Source: AP-15 sp963732095
Lineage (GTDB): Bacteria; Pseudomonadota; Alphaproteobacteria; ATCC43930; CGMCC-115725
NCBI GenBank assembly: GCA_963732095.1
Contig: CAVSZA010000017.1
Span: 107,607-171,606, forward strand
Reading direction: 5' to 3'
Length of the DNA stretch: 64,000 bases
How positions within the stretch are numbered: position 1 is the first letter of the stretch; the number at the start of each line of letters is the position of its first letter. Of this stretch, positions 24,709-34,084 are shown piece after piece. The position numbers and the translations under genes are program-made. The notes under the pieces were generated by a model. The model saw nothing but the letters and a program-made list of their open reading frames with translations. It was not told the DNA's origin and ran no database searches.

Positions 24709-27453
24709 TCACTCCGCCGCCAGTAACGGGGCCAGTGGGCTGCCGGGTTTTTCCAGCTCGGCCGGAGGTCCCTGGTCGACCAATCGGCCGTGCTCCATTA
24801 CCAGCACTCGGTCGAAGGCCGAGGCGAGACGGGGGCGGTGCAGGCTCCACACCAGGCTGCGCCCGGCGAACTCGGCCTTCAGCCGGTCGAGGAGGGCCGT
24901 CTCCGTCGCCCCGTCGAGCACCGCCGTCGCGTCGTTGAGCGCTATCAGATCGGGGCGTTTGAGCACCGCGCCGGCGATGGCCAGCTTTTGCCGCTGCGCT
25001 TCCGATAGGCGAGACCCCCCGGTACCGACGGGATAGTCGAGCCCGACCTCGATCAGCGTGCGACGCAAGTCGAGCTCGTCGAGCACCTCCGTGATCGCGG
25101 CGTGGACACGTTCGCGACCGCCCGACTCGCCGCGCACGATCGTGCCGAATAGAACATTCTCCTGCACCGAGGCTGCCGCATTGTAGCGCTCGGGGTCGAA
25201 GAACTCGACCGAACCCCGTAGCTCCTCCGGCAGCCCCGCGGCGAACGCGCGCCGCGCCTCCAATATCCGTTGCTGCATCTTTTCGTCGATCAGATCGAGC
25301 GGGTCGCGGGCGGCGACCAATTTGAACGCCAGCGACAGGAGACGCTCTCGCGGGGGCTGCAGCAGCTTCTCGACCCCGGCTATTTCCATCCGCTTGAGAA
25401 TGCCCTCAAAGACCGGCAGATCGTCGGCGCTGATGAACGAGAACTCCTCGAACAGCGCATGTTCGGGGTGCAAGCCTGTGAACAACTCGATCATCATCCG
25501 GGCGACTCCGGCGCCGACCTCGAGGAGATCGTGAGTGAGCCCGACCTCGTCGAGCACCTTTTGAACATAGGCGTTTCGGGCGAGCCCGTCGCCTTCGAAG
25601 GCCGGTCCGATCGGTGTGCCGAACAGTAGATTGACGGAAACCGGGGAATTGGTGTTGTAGCGGTCCGGGTCGAAACGTTCGACGAGATGAGCAAGACCGC
25701 TGCCTTCGAGACGCTCGGCAAGCACCCGGCGCGCTTCGAGGACGCGCTGCGCCGCATCCGGCTGGCGATCCGGATCGAGCCGGCCACGCAAGCCGAAGAG
25801 GTGCACGTCTTCTTCGAGGTCAACGAGACGCAGGACCTCGACCATGCGCAGCTCGAGCTCGGCTTGGTTGGCCACTCCGGCTTGCGGGTAGTCGATCCAG
25901 TCGGCGGCGATATCGTAGTCGATGTTGCCAGATTTCCGGGCTTCCTCGATCTCACGGGCGCGCGACTGTTCGCCGGCAGCGCCGTCTTCCGGCACCCGGG
26001 CCGGCCGGTGACGCAAGCCGAGCAACAGATTGTCCCTAACGCTCGCCGAAAAGAGATAGGTGATCGGGCCGACGTAACCGATGCGCCGGCCGGACACCGC
26101 CAGCGGTACGCTGTTGAGGTCGGTATCGCCAATGGCAAGGCGGCCACTCGTCGGAGTGACGAGGCGGGCAAAGAGCTGCGGGACGAGATTTCTGCCGCTG
26201 TTGCTCTGGCCGACGATTGCTACATCGGTACCGAGCGAAAAGTCGAAATTGACCCCTTCGAGCAGAGGGATGGCGTCATCGTCCACCAAACCGATATTGG
26301 CCGCGGTGACCTCGCCTTGCAGCGGCTCGACCTTTTCCGGCGCTTCGAGCAGCAAGCGTTTGTCGAGCATATCCGGAACCTGGAACTGCTCGACGACCTG
26401 CTCGTATTTGATCGCCACGTCCTGCTGGTTCTGATAGAAGTCGAGCAGCTCTTTCCACGGCGATGATAGGTCTTTATAAGCAGCGAGCACGGCGACCAGC
26501 GCGCCGAACGAGAGCTCTCCCTTGATCACAAAATAACCGCCGATCAAAAAGAACAAGAATGGAGTGAGATTTCCGATCAGATTGTTAAGAAATTTAACGA
26601 AGAATTTACGATTATAGATCTCGAACCGAATGTCGTAAATTTCACCCAGGCGCTGAGAGATGTCCGCAAGTTGGTAAACGGCGGCGTCATTGGCGCGAAT
26701 TTCGCCCCGTGCGGCGATCGTCTCGGCGATTCGGTCCGAGAGCCCGCGAACTTTGCGCACGCGTTCGCGACCGAGCCGGCGGATGATGCGCTGCATCTTG
26801 GGAATCAGATAACCCTGCAGGGGATAGAACGCGACAGCGGCGGCGCCGAGTACTGGGTCCTGCACGAACATGAAGACGAAAATCGTCAGCAGCGTGCCGC
26901 CCTGCGAGATTGGCAGCGCGAAAGCATCGCCGATAAACCCGCCGACCGGCTCCAGCTCGCCGGTCATCATCGCGATGACCTGGCCGGTCGCGGTACGATC
27001 GAAATGATGCAGCGGAAACCGCAGCACCCGCTCGTAAAGCTGATAGCGCAGGCGGCGCAGCATGCGCTCGCCGACCTGTCCCTTCCGCACGTTGAGGTGC
27101 AGTTTGAACCACCCATTTACCAAAACGAGGGCGAAGAATATGCAGCACAACACCAGAAGATAGGGGATCTGATCGAAATCCCATCCCATGAACTTTTGCG
27201 GGAAATCCTTGCCGGAAATGGCACGATTGACGATCAGCTTCGGTAAATCCAAGGAATAGTAGAGGAATGGAAAGGAAATCAGCGTGACGACAACCAGGTA
27301 AATCTGCTCTCGCAGGCTGTGATGCAGGATGTAACCGTAGATCGAGGAAGCGAGCCCGTCCGTCCCGCTTTGCGGCAACAGACGACGCACCGACGAGGGA
27401 AGCGGCGGCCGTAGTGATTGTAGGCGCGCAGCGATAGTACGGAGGAATCGCAT
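24709..27453 (-). CDS. ABC-transporter-like membrane protein with degenerate, internally repeated nucleotide-binding domain
   Basis: A 914-residue protein. Residues 40-340 form an exporter-type transmembrane domain with about six helices. The nucleotide-binding domain is strange. The Walker A position reads GQSNSGRN (about 416-423), with Arg for the essential Lys. Walker B ends LIALNDATAVLD (about 840), with Asn-Asp in place of Asp-Glu. The signature region is SRLSEAQRQKLAIA. Between the Q-loop and the signature lie about 250 extra residues, in which a Q-loop-like motif recurs: SVRDNLLLG, SVSVNLLFG and SVQENVLFG, each followed by a helix like VLDEVGL. ATP hydrolysis in the normal way seems unlikely for a homodimer. 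The ATG at 27453 has AGAGAG upstream. Direction and neighbours give no substrate. Confidence 0.8.
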   Translation of the reverse strand: MRFLRTIAARLQSLRPPLPSSVRRLLPQSGTDGLASSIYGYILHHSLREQIYLVVVTLISFPFLYYSLDLPKLIVNRAISGKDFPQKFMGWDFDQIPYLLVLCCIFFALVLVNGWFKLHLNVRKGQVGERMLRRLRYQLYERVLRFPLHHFDRTATGQVIAMMTGELEPVGGFIGDAFALPISQGGTLLTIFVFMFVQDPVLGAAAVAFYPLQGYLIPKMQRIIRRLGRERVRKVRGLSDRIAETIAARGEIRANDAAVYQLADISQRLGEIYDIRFEIYNRKFFVKFLNNLIGNLTPFLFFLIGGYFVIKGELSFGALVAVLAAYKDLSSPWKELLDFYQNQQDVAIKYEQVVEQFQVPDMLDKRLLLEAPEKVEPLQGEVTAANIGLVDDDAIPLLEGVNFDFSLGTDVAIVGQSNSGRNLVPQLFARLVTPTSGRLAIGDTDLNSVPLAVSGRRIGYVGPITYLFSASVRDNLLLGLRHRPARVPEDGAAGEQSRAREIEEARKSGNIDYDIAADWIDYPQAGVANQAELELRMVEVLRLVDLEEDVHLFGLRGRLDPDRQPDAAQRVLEARRVLAERLEGSGLAHLVERFDPDRYNTNSPVSVNLLFGTPIGPAFEGDGLARNAYVQKVLDEVGLTHDLLEVGAGVARMMIELFTGLHPEHALFEEFSFISADDLPVFEGILKRMEIAGVEKLLQPPRERLLSLAFKLVAARDPLDLIDEKMQQRILEARRAFAAGLPEELRGSVEFFDPERYNAAASVQENVLFGTIVRGESGGRERVHAAITEVLDELDLRRTLIEVGLDYPVGTGGSRLSEAQRQKLAIAGAVLKRPDLIALNDATAVLDGATETALLDRLKAEFAGRSLVWSLHRPRLASAFDRVLVMEHGRLVDQGPPAELEKPGSPLAPLLAAE

Positions 27454-27701
27454 GGGCTGCTCTCTAGTCTTCGGCACGACGAGGCGGTCCGGCTTCGTGC
27501 ATCATCACCGGCCAATCGACGCTAGTTCGTGGCAAATAGTGGCGCGGCTGTGCGCGCGGGAGAGGCTGTCGAGGCATCTCCGCAGGAATTGATCAGGTCC
27601 CGCCTTCGCGGGGGCGCGAGCAGCGGTTCCAGCCGGAACCTTTTGCCGTCCTTGCGCGTCCTCTTTCGTGAGTTGTGAATTGCTTTCCAGGTTTACCTGA
27701 A

Positions 27702-29258
27702 ATGATCGTCAGCCGTATCCGACGGAGCCTGACAGCCACGATCTGGGGCGCTCTGATCCTCGCTCCCGCATTATGCAGTGCCCAACCGGCGGGCGAGAGC
27801 GGTCCTAACGGCGACTCAAATCTTACACGACAAACCCAGAACGAGATCGACATTACGCTGCCGAGTCTCGCGCCGCTCGTCGAGCGTGTCATGCCAGCCG
27901 TCGTCAACATTTCAGTCGAGTTGAAGCAACAGGTGGAGGCCCAGGGCGACGAAAATGCAGGGAACGAGGGTGCCTCGCCACTTGGACCGGGCGGCACGCC
28001 GTTCGATCAGTTCCTCAAACGCTTCTTCGAACAACCGTTCCAATTCCGCAATCCCGCGGAAAAGGTCATGGCGCTCGGCTCCGGGTTCATCATCGACCCC
28101 GCCGGCTACATTGTAACCAACAACCATGTCGTCGCCAATGCCGACAAGGTGACGGTAATCTTTCAGGACAACAGCCGGCACACGGCCAAGGTGATCGGCC
28201 GCGACGAGAAGACCGACATCGCCCTCCTCAAGATCGATAGCAACCAAAACCTTCCCTACGTGACTTGGGGAAACAGCGATGACGCCAAGGTCGGGGATTG
28301 GGTAGTTGCGGTCGGCAATCCATTCGGTCTCGGCGGCTCGGTGACCGCCGGGATCATCTCCGCACTCGGGCGCAATATCAATGAGGGTCCTTACGACGAT
28401 TTCCTGCAAATCGACGCGCCGATCAACCGCGGCAACTCCGGCGGACCGACATTCAATCTTCACGCCCAGGTGATCGGCATCAACACCGCGATTTATTCGC
28501 CTTCGGGCGGATCGGTCGGGATCGGGTTCGCCGTTCCTTCGAGGATCGCCAAGCACGTAGTCGTCCAGCTCAAGGAGCATGGCCACGTGACCTGGGGCTG
28601 GCTCGGCGTAGCCATTCAGAACGTTACGCCGGCGATCGCCAAGAGCCTTGGCCTAGACCCCGACCACCCGACCGGTGCGCTTGTCGCCTCGGTCACTCCG
28701 GACAGCCCGGCCGCTCGGGCCGGCATCAGGCAAGGCGACATGATCACCGCGGCAGGCAGTCACGAAATAAAAACCGTGCACGAACTCCCGCGCCTTGTCG
28801 CGTCCATGCCGGTCGGCAGCAAGCTCGAGTTGACGGTCGTGCGCGACGGAAAACAAAGGACTGTCGAAGCCTCCATCGGCGAGACGCCGCAGAACGTAGC
28901 CTCTGAAGAGCGCGAAGCTACGCAGCCTGACAGCGGCAAGACCGCCAGCGCGCTCGGCATGGAACTCCTCCCGCTCGATCCGCAACTGCGCAAGGAATTG
29001 AAGGTGCCAAAGGACCTGAACGGGGTGGTGGTCGGCCAGGTCGCGAGCGGCAGTCCGGCGGGCGATCTGGGGATCCAGCCGGGTGACGTGATCGTATCGG
29101 TTGATCAAAAACCGGTGGCCACACCCGAGAATGCCGCCACTCAGTTAAAGGAGGCGGCGGCTCAAGGGAATGTGCTGTTGTTGCTCAACCGTCACGGGAT
29201 GAGCCAGTTCGTCGGCTTGTCGGTCGAGAACAACGGAACGGCAGGGAGCAGCCGCTAA
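27702..29258 (+). CDS. htrA: HtrA/DegP-family periplasmic serine protease
   Basis: A protein quality-control protease of the envelope, 518 residues. A signal peptide covers residues 1-24 or so (hydrophobic IWGALILAPALCSA). The trypsin-like domain has a complete triad: His142 in TNNHVV, Asp172 in TDIALLK, Ser246 in RGNSGGP. Two PDZ domains follow, from about 290 (WGWLGVAIQ) and about 410 (GMELLPL). The ATG at 27702 suits the signal peptide better than the GTG at 27675. It is divergent from the ABC-like gene. Compare the inactive relative at 60.8-61.8 kb. Confidence 0.93.
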   Translation: MIVSRIRRSLTATIWGALILAPALCSAQPAGESGPNGDSNLTRQTQNEIDITLPSLAPLVERVMPAVVNISVELKQQVEAQGDENAGNEGASPLGPGGTPFDQFLKRFFEQPFQFRNPAEKVMALGSGFIIDPAGYIVTNNHVVANADKVTVIFQDNSRHTAKVIGRDEKTDIALLKIDSNQNLPYVTWGNSDDAKVGDWVVAVGNPFGLGGSVTAGIISALGRNINEGPYDDFLQIDAPINRGNSGGPTFNLHAQVIGINTAIYSPSGGSVGIGFAVPSRIAKHVVVQLKEHGHVTWGWLGVAIQNVTPAIAKSLGLDPDHPTGALVASVTPDSPAARAGIRQGDMITAAGSHEIKTVHELPRLVASMPVGSKLELTVVRDGKQRTVEASIGETPQNVASEEREATQPDSGKTASALGMELLPLDPQLRKELKVPKDLNGVVVGQVASGSPAGDLGIQPGDVIVSVDQKPVATPENAATQLKEAAAQGNVLLLLNRHGMSQFVGLSVENNGTAGSSR

Positions 29259-29309
29259 GTAGGCGGCAATCTCGCCGGTCCGTGGCGGAGATCGGGGGGT
29301 CGCCCTCGC

Positions 29310-29432
29310 ATGATCGTCGCCACCGCCGGCCAAACCGATCACGGTAAGACCGCGTTGGTACGCGCGCTGACTGGTCTTGACACCGATCGGCGCTGCCATT
29401 CCGGTCACTGTTGCGGCGCCCCCGCGACGTAA
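29310..29432 (+). pseudogene. selB: selB remnant: N-terminal 28 codons of the selenocysteine elongation factor
   Basis: From an ATG at 29310 the DNA reads MIVATAGQTDHGKTALVRAL and then TGLDTDR, which is the highly conserved start and P-loop of SelB (family form TAGHxDHGKT; the His is Gln here). Similarity ends after DTDR, and the frame stops at 29432 after unrelated residues. SelB delivers Sec-tRNA to the ribosome. This looks like the stub of a gene deleted or displaced when the region to the right was rearranged. No selA, selC or selD is visible in the window. Confidence 0.7.
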
Positions 29433-29769
29433 GGCCGGCTAGGGGGCCTAAGAAATGCGTCCGCAAACGATCTCTGGCATGCGACCCGATCGACGCTCAG
29501 GTCCCGCCGCTTTTAATTACGTTAAAAAGCCGGATTGCCTGTCCCAAGCGACGCCAAATTACTATATATTGTGCCTCTCGTCGTTTTGACTCCACTTCTA
29601 TGGTTAATAATTTTGAGGACTAGATCCTTTTCTATTTGCAACTTCACAGCTAATAAAGAGAACCATGCGAGTCTACTAGACGGCTTCGCTCGCCCCTGCT
29701 ATTAGTGGAATGACGCTAGCCACGCGCGGGCGGTTTGTGGCGCCGAGCGTTAACACGTTCCAGTTCGAA
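29433..29769. other. AT-richer intergenic region ahead of the XrtA-type EPS cluster
   Basis: About 340 bp without a gene. A tract from 29510 to 29660 is distinctly AT-rich (for example TTTTAATTACGTT and ACTATATATTG) compared with the surroundings, and is the likely promoter area for the glycosyltransferase-prsK-prsR-prsT unit. I could not find a convincing sigma-54 site (TGGCAC-N5-TTGC). Confidence 0.5.
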
Positions 29770-29850
29770 ATGCAGCTCAGACTCTTCCGACATTTCGTTC
29801 CGGCCTCGGTCGTGCTTCTCGCATCATCCGATGCCTTGTTGATTACTAAC
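29770..29850 (+). pseudogene. 5' end of the XrtA-type glycosyltransferase gene, cut off by an IS element
   Basis: An ATG at 29770 begins MQLRLFRHFVPASVVLLASSD followed by ALLI, the start of TIGR03013-type sugar transferases (a short basic/aromatic leader and the first membrane helix). The match ends near 29850, where IS4-family sequence begins. The gene resumes at about 30690 in another frame. Confidence 0.7.
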
Positions 29851-30687
29851 TGGGTTTCGACCTCGCCAACACGGTCTATGCGCTCGAACTCGACGACCAT
29901 CGATCTTTGCTTGGCGGTCTTTCCGTGGGCGCATTTCCGCACGACCAAGGCGGCGGTCAAGATGCACACGCTATTGGACTTACGCGGTAATATCCCGAGC
30001 TTCATCCACGTCTCGGATGGCAAGCTGCACGACGTTCACGCGCTCGACTTGCTGCTCCCAGAGGCGGGCGCGATATACGTCATGGATCGCGGCTATGTCG
30101 ATTTCGCCCGACTCCATGTGCTGCACCTGGCCGGAGCCTTCTTCGTCACCCGCGCCAAATCGAACATGGATGCCCATCGGGTCTATTCGGCCCCGACTGA
30201 CCGTACGACCGGCATCATCTGCGATCAGGCCATCGCTTTGGACGGTCACTATACCAGCCAGCATTACCCCGAACGCCTCCGGCGCATCCGCTTCCGGGAC
30301 GCCGAAACGGGAAAGAGACTGGTGTTCCTCACCAACCAGTTCGGCTTGCCGGCCACGACGATCTGCGCGCTCTACAAAGGCCGCTGGCAGGTCGAGCTGT
30401 TCTTCAAATGGATCAAACAGCACTTGCGGATCAAACGCTTCTTCGGGACATCCGAAAATGCCGTGAAGACGCAAATCTGGATCGCCGTCTCAGTCTACGT
30501 CCTCGTCGCCATTATCAAGAAGCGGCTCGCCCTGGACGCCTCGCTCTACACATTGCTACAGATCCTCTCGGTCACCCTCTTCGAGAAAATCCCGATACAT
30601 CAAGCACTTGCTCGCGACGATTCCAGATGCGATACTTTGCAAATAACTAACCAATTGAATTATTCGCTTATTGACCGGACAGCAGTG
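29851..30687 (+). mobile_element. Decayed IS4-family element (truncated transposase) inside the glycosyltransferase gene
   Basis: An open frame from 29894 to about 30680 encodes the catalytic part of an IS4-family DDE transposase: STTIDLCLAVFPWAHFRTTK, HVSDGKLHDVHALDLLLPE, YVMDRGYVDFARL, and the diagnostic Y-(2)-R-(3)-E-(6)-K block in YKGRWQVELFFKWIKQ. The preceding VYAL lies in another frame, so an extra A near 29893 breaks it. The first third of a normal IS4 transposase is missing, so the element cannot move by itself. The likely right terminus is CCGGACAGCAGTG at 30675-30687. The left terminus is lost. Confidence 0.8.
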
Positions 30688-30800
30688 GAGCCTTTTATCA
30701 ACTCTTATCCAGTTCCGAGGTTGGCACACCCATAGTCCTTGGTGCTTCCAGTTTCAGCGCTCAATTCTCGGCCGGATTATCCGTTGCCACTGTTACCACG

Positions 30801-32018
30801 ATGCTTTCCGTCGGGTTGTATGGGCAGCAGAGTTTTATGGATTTCCGACTGCTGTTCAGCAAGATAGTTGTCGCCTCGGTGCTTGTATGGATGCTTGTCT
30901 CACTTTCCGCCACTTATTGGCGTGAGGGCATCGATCAACTGACCGACTTTGTCAATTTTCCGCTAAAGGCGACGTTGATCTGGCTGGTCTGCGTCTCGGT
31001 AACGCGCGGAACGTTCTCGGTGACCCTTGGGCGCGGTCTGCTGAAACGGCGCGTACTCGTGCTGGGCAACGGCACCCAGGCGGCTCGCATCGCCAAGCTC
31101 GTCGAAACCGGGCACAACGAGCATTTCATCCCGGTATCGTTCGTCGACGTGCCCGACCGGACTACTCAATATCGAACCGACCCCCCCGATTGGTCGGCTG
31201 CCGAGACGGACGGCCTATTGGAAATGGGTTACCGGCTCGGCGCGACCGAAATCGTAGTGGCGGCCGACGATCGACGCGGACTGCCGGTGCGCGAACTGCT
31301 GCACTGCAAACTAGCCGGCATCAAGGTGACCGATTTTCTCGATTTTTGGGAGCGCGAGACCAGGACCGTCGACCTTGAAGCGCTGAAGCCGAGCTGGTTC
31401 TTTTACTCGGACGGCTTTCGATGCGGTCCGGTGGACGAGTTTTTGAAACGGGCCTTCGACATCGTGGTGAGCTCGAGCTTGCTGGCTCTGACATTGCCGC
31501 TGCTGGCGGTGATGACGTGTCTGATCAAGCTCGAGAGCCCCGGGCCGGTACTCTATCGTCAAGAAAGGGTAGGATTGCACGGTCGCGTTTTCACGATCCT
31601 GAAATTCCGCAGCATGCGGGTGGATGCCGAGACCGACGGCCGTCCTCGTTGGGCGGCGAAGTGTGATCCCCGTGTTACGCAAGTCGGAGCGATTATCCGT
31701 AAACTTCGCATCGACGAACTCGCTCAGATCCTGAATGTCTTGCGCGGAGACATGAGTTTTGTCGGGCCGCGGCCAGAACGCCCCTTTTTTGTAGCCGATC
31801 TCGTTAAATCAATTCCCTATTATGCCGAGCGCCACTGGGCCAGGCCGGGGATAACCGGTTGGGCGCAGATTAACTTCCCCTATGGCGCCTCGACAGAAGA
31901 TGCCCGCCGCAAGCTGACCTATGACCTTTATTACATAAAAAACCGGAGCTTCTTTCTAGACGTTCTGATATTACTACAGACTGCCCGAGTGATCTTCTGG
32001 AATCAGGGAGCGCGATAG
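30801..32018 (+). CDS. XrtA/PEP-CTERM-system sugar transferase (TIGR03013 type), part after the IS insertion
   Basis: An undecaprenyl-phosphate sugar-1-phosphate transferase that would start repeat-unit synthesis of an exopolysaccharide. The 405 residues from ATG 30801 include remaining N-terminal helices, a nucleotide-binding CoA-binding-like domain (KRRVLVLGNGTQAARIAKLV), then the PglC/WbaP-like catalytic domain: KRAFDIVVSSSLLALTLPLL, KLESPGPVLYRQERVG, LKFRSMRVDAE, LRIDELAQILNVLRGDMSFVGPRPERP. The frame is open back to about 30690 (codons reading YQLLSSSEVGTPIVLGASSF), so with the 29770 fragment the original protein was about 465 residues. The catalytic part is intact; whether it is still made from the internal start is unknown. 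prsK follows 3 bp after the stop. Confidence 0.85.
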   Translation: MLSVGLYGQQSFMDFRLLFSKIVVASVLVWMLVSLSATYWREGIDQLTDFVNFPLKATLIWLVCVSVTRGTFSVTLGRGLLKRRVLVLGNGTQAARIAKLVETGHNEHFIPVSFVDVPDRTTQYRTDPPDWSAAETDGLLEMGYRLGATEIVVAADDRRGLPVRELLHCKLAGIKVTDFLDFWERETRTVDLEALKPSWFFYSDGFRCGPVDEFLKRAFDIVVSSSLLALTLPLLAVMTCLIKLESPGPVLYRQERVGLHGRVFTILKFRSMRVDAETDGRPRWAAKCDPRVTQVGAIIRKLRIDELAQILNVLRGDMSFVGPRPERPFFVADLVKSIPYYAERHWARPGITGWAQINFPYGASTEDARRKLTYDLYYIKNRSFFLDVLILLQTARVIFWNQGAR

Positions 32019-32021
32019 CAC

Positions 32022-34079
32022 TTGCATCTCGACCTTTTCGTCAAGGAGACAGTATACTCGGGATGCGCGTTGGCCTTCCTTGCGCTGATCGTGCTGATGG
32101 TCTTGCAGGGTCGCACCAGCAGAGCTGGCGTAGCGATCCTGTGTTGCTGTATCGCCTCGCTGATCTGGGCGAGCGCGACCGCGGCCACCGCACCGGTCGC
32201 CGCATTGAGCTTCTTGGACAGCCTGAGGCTTTCCGCTTGGCTATTGTTCGCGGTTGCACTCGTCACCATACGGGCCAGTGACGGTTCCGGTCTCGGGCGG
32301 GCCTACCTCATCGGCGCAGTCAGCTTCTGCCTCGCAGCGATTGTCGATGATCTATGGACGGTCGTCGCCAGTCCGGATGCCACGGCCCTCTACACCTCGC
32401 AGCAGCTGATCCGTATCGGGTTTGGAGTCGCGGGACTGCTGACGATCGAGAATTTCTGGCGCAACACAGAACCTGAACGGCGATGGCATGTCTGGCCGCT
32501 GTGCGTCGCGATCGGCGGGTTGTTCGCCTACGAGCTGTTCCTGTTTTCCGACGCCTTCATCACCCGCGACCGCGTCGATAGCGGTCTCGCCCTTGGCCGG
32601 CCGATTGTCGCGGCGTTCATGGCCCCTCTGCTGGCATTGGCCATGGCCCGCAATCGTGAATGGCGGGTTGATATCCACGTGTCCCGACAAGTCGTGCTGC
32701 ACACCGCGACTTTGGTTGCGAGCGGCTGCTTCCTTGTTGCCGTGGCGGTCGTCGCCATACTGTTGCGCGGGTTTGGCGGTGAGTGGGGGCTGGTGCTTCA
32801 ACTCGCGATGTTGTTCGGCAGCATTGTTGTCCTCGCCACCGTGCTGTCGTCGGGTAGCGTCCGCCGGCGGCTCAAATTTCTGATCTCGCGCAATTTTTAC
32901 ACGCATCGTTATGACTACCGTGTCGAGTGGCTAAAATTCATCGAGTTGGTCTCCGAGCCCAAGCTCGGAGAGGAACTCTCGGTCCGGATCATCCGCGCGT
33001 TGGCCGAATTTGTCGACAGCCCGGCTGGCGTGCTGTGGTCGTTGAGTCGCGGCATCGGCTATTATCCGACAGCGGCGTGGAAGCAGCCCATCCCCGGCGA
33101 CTGCAAGGTGCCGATCGACGACCCGTTCGTTCTTGGGTTCCGGAACGGCGGCTGGATCCAAGCTCGCAGCTCGGAAGCCGGAGAGAATACGTGGCCGATC
33201 GCTTCCGACCCGCTGGCTTCTGATAGGGCGTGGTTGGCCGTACCTCTATCGCATCGCACGGAAGTTATCGGCTTCGTCGTGCTCGATCGTGCAACTCGCA
33301 TGATCAAACCTGATTGGGAAGCGTTCGATCTGTTGCGCGCGGCCGGTAGGCAAGCAGCCAGCTATCTCGCCGAGGAGCGCTCGACAAAAGTTTTGCGCGA
33401 TTCCGAGCTGCTGACCGAATACAGCAAGCGCTTCGCCTTCGTTGTGCACGATATCAAGAATTTGGCCAGCCAGCTGAATCTGATCGTGTCGAACGCGGCG
33501 AGGCATATCGGCGACCCCGAGTTTCAGCGAGATATGCTGAGAACCGTTGAAGATTTTGTCGCACGAATGAACAACCTTCTCAGCCAGCTCAAGGCCGATG
33601 CGGCACCGCACCCACCTCGGCTGCTCAACCCGAACCTCGTCGTCAGCGCGGTCGCCGCGGAATTCGCCGATGCTTCGGTGGCGGTCGAGGCCCGCGACGA
33701 AATCGGCACGTGTGCGGTAACAATTGACCCGGAGCGCCTCAGGTCCGCTCTCACCCACCTCGTCCAAAACGCGGTGGACGTTTCATGTCCGGGCGATCGG
33801 GTGATCATTTCCTCGCACCGCTTCGGAACCCGGCTCTTGATCGAAGTCACCGACCATGGTCCTGGGATGGACGATGCGTTCATTCGCGACGAGCTGTTCC
33901 TGCCGTTTCGCTCGACAAAGTCAGGTGGTTATGGGATCGGAGCTTTTCAGACCCGCGAGCTCATCCGCATGGCAGGCGGTGATCTCGAGGTAATTTCTGA
34001 AAAAGGGTTTGGCACTAGGATGCGGATTATCTTACCCCTGGTCTCAGAGAGAGAGCCGGCGAGATCCGCCGTGACCTGA
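32022..34079 (+). CDS. prsK: PEP-CTERM/XrtA-system sensor histidine kinase PrsK
   Basis: A 685-residue membrane kinase. About seven to eight N-terminal hydrophobic helices (residues 10-290) are followed by a GAF-like domain and a kinase core with phospho-acceptor His476 in FVVHDIKNLASQ, N-box HLVQNAVDVS, G1 VTDHGPGMDD and G2 GGYGIGAFQTRE. This is the architecture of PrsK. The start is a TTG at 32022, three bases after the glycosyltransferase stop, with GGGAG about 12 bases upstream; no ATG is in a suitable place. It should phosphorylate PrsR, encoded next, and control EPS and PEP-CTERM protein genes. Confidence 0.9.
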   Translation: MHLDLFVKETVYSGCALAFLALIVLMVLQGRTSRAGVAILCCCIASLIWASATAATAPVAALSFLDSLRLSAWLLFAVALVTIRASDGSGLGRAYLIGAVSFCLAAIVDDLWTVVASPDATALYTSQQLIRIGFGVAGLLTIENFWRNTEPERRWHVWPLCVAIGGLFAYELFLFSDAFITRDRVDSGLALGRPIVAAFMAPLLALAMARNREWRVDIHVSRQVVLHTATLVASGCFLVAVAVVAILLRGFGGEWGLVLQLAMLFGSIVVLATVLSSGSVRRRLKFLISRNFYTHRYDYRVEWLKFIELVSEPKLGEELSVRIIRALAEFVDSPAGVLWSLSRGIGYYPTAAWKQPIPGDCKVPIDDPFVLGFRNGGWIQARSSEAGENTWPIASDPLASDRAWLAVPLSHRTEVIGFVVLDRATRMIKPDWEAFDLLRAAGRQAASYLAEERSTKVLRDSELLTEYSKRFAFVVHDIKNLASQLNLIVSNAARHIGDPEFQRDMLRTVEDFVARMNNLLSQLKADAAPHPPRLLNPNLVVSAVAAEFADASVAVEARDEIGTCAVTIDPERLRSALTHLVQNAVDVSCPGDRVIISSHRFGTRLLIEVTDHGPGMDDAFIRDELFLPFRSTKSGGYGIGAFQTRELIRMAGGDLEVISEKGFGTRMRIILPLVSEREPARSAVT

Positions 34080-34084
34080 ACGAA

